DNA of 64,000 bases from Toxotes chatareus (taxonomy: Eukaryota; Chordata; Actinopteri; Toxotidae). Within the stretch, counting starts at the first letter, position 1. Each line of letters begins with the position of its first letter. A program made the position numbers and the translations under genes. The stretch covers positions 20,409,834-20,473,833 of the forward strand of contig CM028885.1 in the NCBI GenBank assembly GCA_016801885.1, given 5' to 3'. The notes beneath the pieces are model-generated. The model made no database searches, had not been told where the DNA came from, and saw nothing but the letters and a program-made list of their open reading frames with translations. Below, one piece after another: positions 59,106 through 64,000 of the stretch.

Positions 59106-62100
59106 CTGTGGCATCATTTGTTATGTGACCGACCACAACCTTCATGGCACAGAAAACAGACTTATCTGTGGTTTTATGGGCGTACGTGCACTTCATGAGG
59201 CAGTCGTTGTTTTTGGACATACCTATCCTTAATTTGGACATCTGTGTCACACATACCTGTAGCTGAAATGAACAGCCGTTTGAACAGTTACTGAAGAAAA
59301 AAACATTACTATCAATACACACAAAAATAAAAGCATTACTAACTGAAACAAGACTGAAACTGGAGCATAATTCGAAAAGCTATAAAAGATGTTTACGCCA
59401 AATTATGTAATAAATAAATAAATGTTAGGAAGCTCTTTATAGCCAACAGAGCAGTGTTCAAGACAGGTTATAACTCATGATGTGCTGAAACCTAGAGATG
59501 GTGGTTCAGTGTGATACCCAATAACTTGCTTTCTTCAACTAAATACACACGACAGACTAAATAAGTGGATAATCTGGCTGTGGATCTGAAAAGCCGATGG
59601 TTCTAGATTGTTTTACATACCCAGTCTTTCATCTTTTCTGTTTCTTCATTCAAGATTTGAGCTATATCATCAGTGGACTGTAATATGCATGGTGCTGCAG
59701 TAACGTGATCATGTCAGAGTAATACTCCTCAGTATTCTCAGTCCCCGAACAAGAAGCAGTTTATGCATCATCCACATTCCTCCATCACAAAATGAACAAA
59801 AGAAAGAAAGAAAGTATTTTGCACAAAGAAAGAAAGTTTAAATAATATTTTTTTGGCATAAGATTTTATCATTGGTAAAACTGTGAAAGGTCATGGGACT
59901 GAAGAATGTGTGGCATGTATTTCCTGTCCCCACCAGTGACTCAGATTGACCACTAGAGGGCAGTATTTACAAAGTGTAGATTACAGCCTTGCATGTTCAG
60001 TCTGAATAGCAGACCCACAGTGTTCAGTGCAGTCAGCTTTGATAGAACAGCACACTGTGGCCAGGTTCAAACTGGAATTGTTGAACAGAAGTACAAATTA
60101 CAGTAGTGTTTATTGGCTTTGATATTGAATAGAGCAGAGGTCTTCAACAGGGAGTACTGCAGGGGGGTCGTGGAATTTTTGGTTGATGAGACAATTTTTT
60201 TATCTACTTTTATTTTTCCTCCATTTTTCCCCCCACAAATTTAAATGTCTTTAAAAACACATTAACATGAATTGAACGTATTAGCGGGGGGCTGCTGCAC
60301 TCATCTTTTTACTTCAGTGATAAATATGCTGCACCTGTGACCACACCCTAATTGGTGATGTCACACAGGTGCTGCCTGTCAGCTGTGAAGGCCAACACAC
60401 CTGCTGTGACAGCAGTCGTTATGACTGAAAGTTTCAGACAGAGCAGTGCAGCATCAGTTTTTCTCTTTGTGATTCACTGAGCATGTAGACCTTAAAAAAA
60501 AGCCTCCTCAGAGAAGTTTGGTAATAGCTTCTACATCTGCAAGACATGAACACACGATTGTTGACCTTCCTCATTTCTATAAAAGGAGAAGACTGACAAA
60601 GCCCATCATAGCTGTGCATTCTGTAAACAATACATTGCAAAGGACAATCTTCAGCACACTGAACACTTTAAATTTTGATTTTTTTTTCTTCCCTCTTCCC
60701 TTTTTGAGTAGACCACATCTGTTTGCTGTCTGTTCCCCTGGGCCAATGCTGTGTAATCTATTGCATTAGCTCACATTAGTGCACATCGCCCATGGGCCTT
60801 GGTAATCACAAACGCAAAATGAGCATTTCACTTAGCATCACCCTCATATTCCCCCCACACTGTGGCAAACTTAGTGCAAACGCGTGGCAGAGAACGCAAG
60901 TCGACAACCGCTTATGACATGCGTCCTGTTACTCTCGATCCCCGTGTCCAGAATGCTGCGAGGGTTTTCATGTCAAAAGCCCCTTTAATGGGCGAAGATA
61001 CACTCTGAATTCTCCCCATGTTTACTTCCTATTCTGAATGTTTTCCTATGTGATTTGTGCATTTCCGCCAGAATTGTCACCTTACCTTTACTTACATTTT
61101 TATTCCTTGCAGATGAATGACACTGCAGGCCTCCCTTTCATGAAGCATCATCTCTGGGCCTTCACGTGGTCTACAATCAAAATACAAGCAAAACAATTTT
61201 TGATTAATAGAGTAATGTCATAGAAAATAAGTTATGGAGCTTCACTCAGACATTTCAAGTTCTAGTAAACAGACCTTATGAATCCGATTAGAACTTTATT
61301 TATTTTTTTTTTTACCACATATTAAATTTTTATTCCTCAACACCCTGCCTCATTTCCAACTATCCACAGTTTCGTGCAAATTCATGTGGGATTGTTTTTT
61401 TTTTTTCTCAGAAAGCTTTGGCACAAAACACCTGAGGTCTTCACAGCTCCTTATCAAGTTTCTCTCATCACATTAGGTTTTGTGTGTTGATATGGATTCA
61501 CACAGTAGCCCCCTTTTAGCGCACAATTCAATACACAAATGGCATTTTATGCTTGCATTGAGATCCATTCATCTGTTCAGTGTGTTTGGTTTTAGAAGAG
61601 GTTATGTTTAAAAGTTGTGGATATATTCATCTGTGACTGAGGATGTGTTTACCAATTCCATCCTCTCGCTCTCTCTCTCTGTGGTAGTGTGAGTATCAAA
61701 TCTCCTACCTCCCTCCTTCCTTGTAAAGTAAACTTCATGTTTTTCTCCTTCCCCTTAAGTGCTCTCTCCTCTTATTTTCAGTCCTTTCATCACTCATAAT
61801 TGTTGCCTCCAGATTGTCAACTTGCATGAATTAGCAATTGGGCCAACAAAGCGGATACGGTCAATTGTTGAATATCCTGTCAGAATTTGAGGCAGAAAGT
61901 CTGCTCTGGCTGTGATTGCTCATCATCGTCACCCCATTCCTCTGAGGAAGAGGAGCAATGTAATGGTTCCCACAAAAACAGCCCCTGGCCTAAGGAAAGG
62001 GATTTGGGTGTCTGGAGACAACAGGGGCCATATGGAGCAGGCTGAGATAGCAAGGCACATGTACAGAATAATGGATGACGTGTCATGTTTCATGTTGCCG

Positions 62101-62211
62101 AGAAGCCATCAAGAGACTTGGTTTGGGGAAATCAAAAGGCTCACATACAGCAAAAGCGACTGTTGGACCATTTAGCATTTTTTGTTTATTTTTGTGTTGG
62201 GAGAGTGCTGA

Positions 62212-62242
<31 letters not shown>

Positions 62243-62248
62243 AACACA

Positions 62249-62313
<65 letters not shown>
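62212..62313. repeat. Long (CA)n microsatellite
   Basis: About 100 bases of CA units with a few AA and GA interruptions, ending in a short (TA)n run. Confidence 0.95.
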
Positions 62314-62323
<10 letters not shown>

Positions 62324-62630
62324 CCTTGAAGAATGTGTTGCTCTATTTTCAGTGCCTTTTTTCTGTTGAGGTTATTTGTAAGTAAAGCACAATGAGGATT
62401 CTGGTTGGCTACTAATTATAGGCATATATCTGCAATCAGAGCAGATGCTTTACAAGCAGAGTGAACCAACCACCTGTTTAACCGAAGCTAAGAAAATTTA
62501 GATCTAAAGGAACAACGAAGCAAAGAGCAGTACAGTCTAAAAACTCAGCACAAAGATAACTTGTTTATCTCGACAGTTGTACTCCACAGATCATTTTTTT
62601 TGCATGCTAGCAGGTGGCAGTGTGGGTTGG

Positions 62631-62965
62631 TCGACCACTTGGGTCCAGACAGAAGTATCTCAACTATTGGATGAATTGATATGAAACTTTGTGCAGACGT
62701 TCACAGTCACCAGATGATCTGTCCTCGTGACTGTGGCGAGCCCCTGACTTTTCCTTTAGTTCTACCAAATACCTATAAAAATCTATGACATTTCAAAAAA
62801 GCCTCAGCTCTACTAAAACACATTAATGAATGTTAGTATGCTAACAGTAAACTAACATGGTAAACGGGGTAAACAGCTGAACATTGACATTGTGAGCATG
62901 TTAGCATGCTGCTGTTAGCAAGCAGCCCCGGGCTGCCTCGCAGAGCCACTAGCATGGATATACTG
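62631..62965 (+). mobile_element. Dispersed fish repeat, plus orientation
   Basis: ACTATTGGATGAATTGATAT, GAAACTTTGTGCAGACGTTC, GAGCCCCTGACTTTTCC and CATGTTAGCATGCTGCTGTT follow the order of the element seen inverted at 22240-22770. Confidence 0.6.
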
Positions 62966-64000
62966 TAGACTCACAGTCTTGTTTCAGTTTCAATAAATGT
63001 AAATATCACCCAGTAACACAACATGGATGTACTGTAAATCCATAATATCAATATCAGGTTTTCAGGAGAAAGGAAGCATACAGAAGATTAAATCCACTGT
63101 CCAGAGTTCTCCAGCCGGTGGGGGGTGGGGGGCTGTATACTTAATCCCTCCTCCGTATCTGCTCTACCTGCATGTGGAATAAGCCGAACACCTCACCTCT
63201 GTTTTTCTCCCAGTGTCAGAACTACACTTAAGTGCTGTTTCCGATACCCATGAGTAAGCCCCATAAAAGCTGGCCCATCGCCGCAGCGTTATTGTTTCTT
63301 GCGGATGATTGATTGATGGATGAGGGCTGACACTTCAATGAAGCCATTTCCACTGGCATCTCTATCCGATGATGTGCAGCGTATATTTTCCATCCACGCC
63401 TCATTGCTCGCCTGTGTCATTCCTGGAACTTCATTTACACCATGTTCCCTGAAGGACCTTTTTTAGCCCCATCTCCCTTTTTCTCTCCCTGGCTCCTCTT
63501 TTTATCTCCTCTTTTTTTCCATGCCATAAAATAATGCTATTTCTTGTCGACTCTGGAGGGGCCTGGAATCATTTGCAGGGAATGATAAAACCAAAGGCAT
63601 GGAGGGGTTATTTACAGGAAGTGTAACACTGACAGGGTCCCACTGTTCTGCCTTTTTCACTGTCTGATGCCAAGTCCACGCTGAGACAGGGCAGGGCTAT
63701 GATATACATTTCAAATGCACTCGACCTACACCGCATGCACACACAATCATTTACTGTTATCTCCACGAAACAAATGGGGGCCTCCCGGCACTTCAGATTC
63801 TACCAAGATGTTGTCCGAAGCTACCCGAAAAACATGTTAAAGTATATTAGTTCAATGACAGTGTGATTGAGGTGCCTTCTCTGAGACAATTGCCTGTTTT
63901 TGCTCATATGGGGAGCAGATGGTAAGCAGGCATCAGTGCAGCAGGCTTTCTGGGATGACAGCCATGAGATTCCCCCTCAGGTGCCATTGGAGCCCCTTTA

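Larger units (their letters stand above)
59106..64000. other. Intergenic DNA downstream of znf217
   Basis: No coding exon recognised. Contains AAAG runs near 59790-59835, a degenerate repeat-like block near 60130-60250 (AGCAGAGGTCTTCAACAGGG), a long CA tract and one dispersed repeat. A G-run near 63118-63132 is low complexity. Confidence 0.5.

Noticed and set aside
62075..62369. Open frames across the long CA tract
   Set aside because: Microsatellite translation only; no coding character outside the repeat.
1..64000. CRISPR arrays, operons, prophage or viral insertions
   Set aside because: None seen. The window is intron-containing vertebrate DNA, and no retroviral gag/pol-like frame or long terminal repeat pair was recognised.

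Overview
This window is vertebrate genomic DNA, almost certainly from a ray-finned (percomorph-type) teleost. Genes are compact and split by GT-AG introns, intergenic DNA is AT-rich, CA/GA microsatellites are common, and there are several repeat types that I recognise from memory as typical of fish genomes, including a LINE tail ending in (GAATT)n. Four protein-coding genes can be supported. Positions are exon boundaries read by eye.

Layout. 1-6 kb: no convincing gene, apart from one orphan exon-like block at 1213-1335. 6.0-7.3 kb, minus strand: a two-exon NAT8-like membrane GNAT acetyltransferase. 7.3-27.7 kb: about 20 kb of intergenic DNA with old transposon fragments and an unusual GT-rich array with hairpins at 16.8-17.35 kb, flanked by direct repeats. 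27.7-32.1 kb, minus strand: pfdn4 (prefoldin subunit 4), four coding exons. 33.8-47.1 kb, plus strand: bcas1, fourteen coding exons, with a roughly 3 kb acidic, internally repeated exon inside intron 3 that has its own stop codon and polyadenylation signal. 51.8-59.1 kb, plus strand: znf217, an eight-zinc-finger repressor with four coding exons and a probable noncoding first exon. 59.1-64 kb: intergenic, with repeats and a long CA tract.

The order pfdn4(-), bcas1(+), znf217(+) matches the human 20q13.2 block PFDN4-CYP24A1-BCAS1-ZNF217, except that CYP24A1 is absent from the short pfdn4-bcas1 gap. The genes do not form a pathway. Pfdn4 is a cytosolic chaperone subunit, Bcas1 is a myelin/oligodendrocyte-linked scaffold, Znf217 is a nuclear CtBP/CoREST-type repressor, and the NAT8-like protein is probably an ER/Golgi acetyltransferase. 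They share a chromosome neighbourhood.

The most interesting part is bcas1. It combines (i) a large Glu-rich alternative terminal exon with a 135-bp tandem repeat, two TQT motifs that could bind dynein light chain, and an apparent single-base frameshift; (ii) a family of tandemly duplicated mini-exons; and (iii) a duplicated pair of 27-codon candidate exons, each downstream of an exon ending in a phenylalanine-lysine motif.
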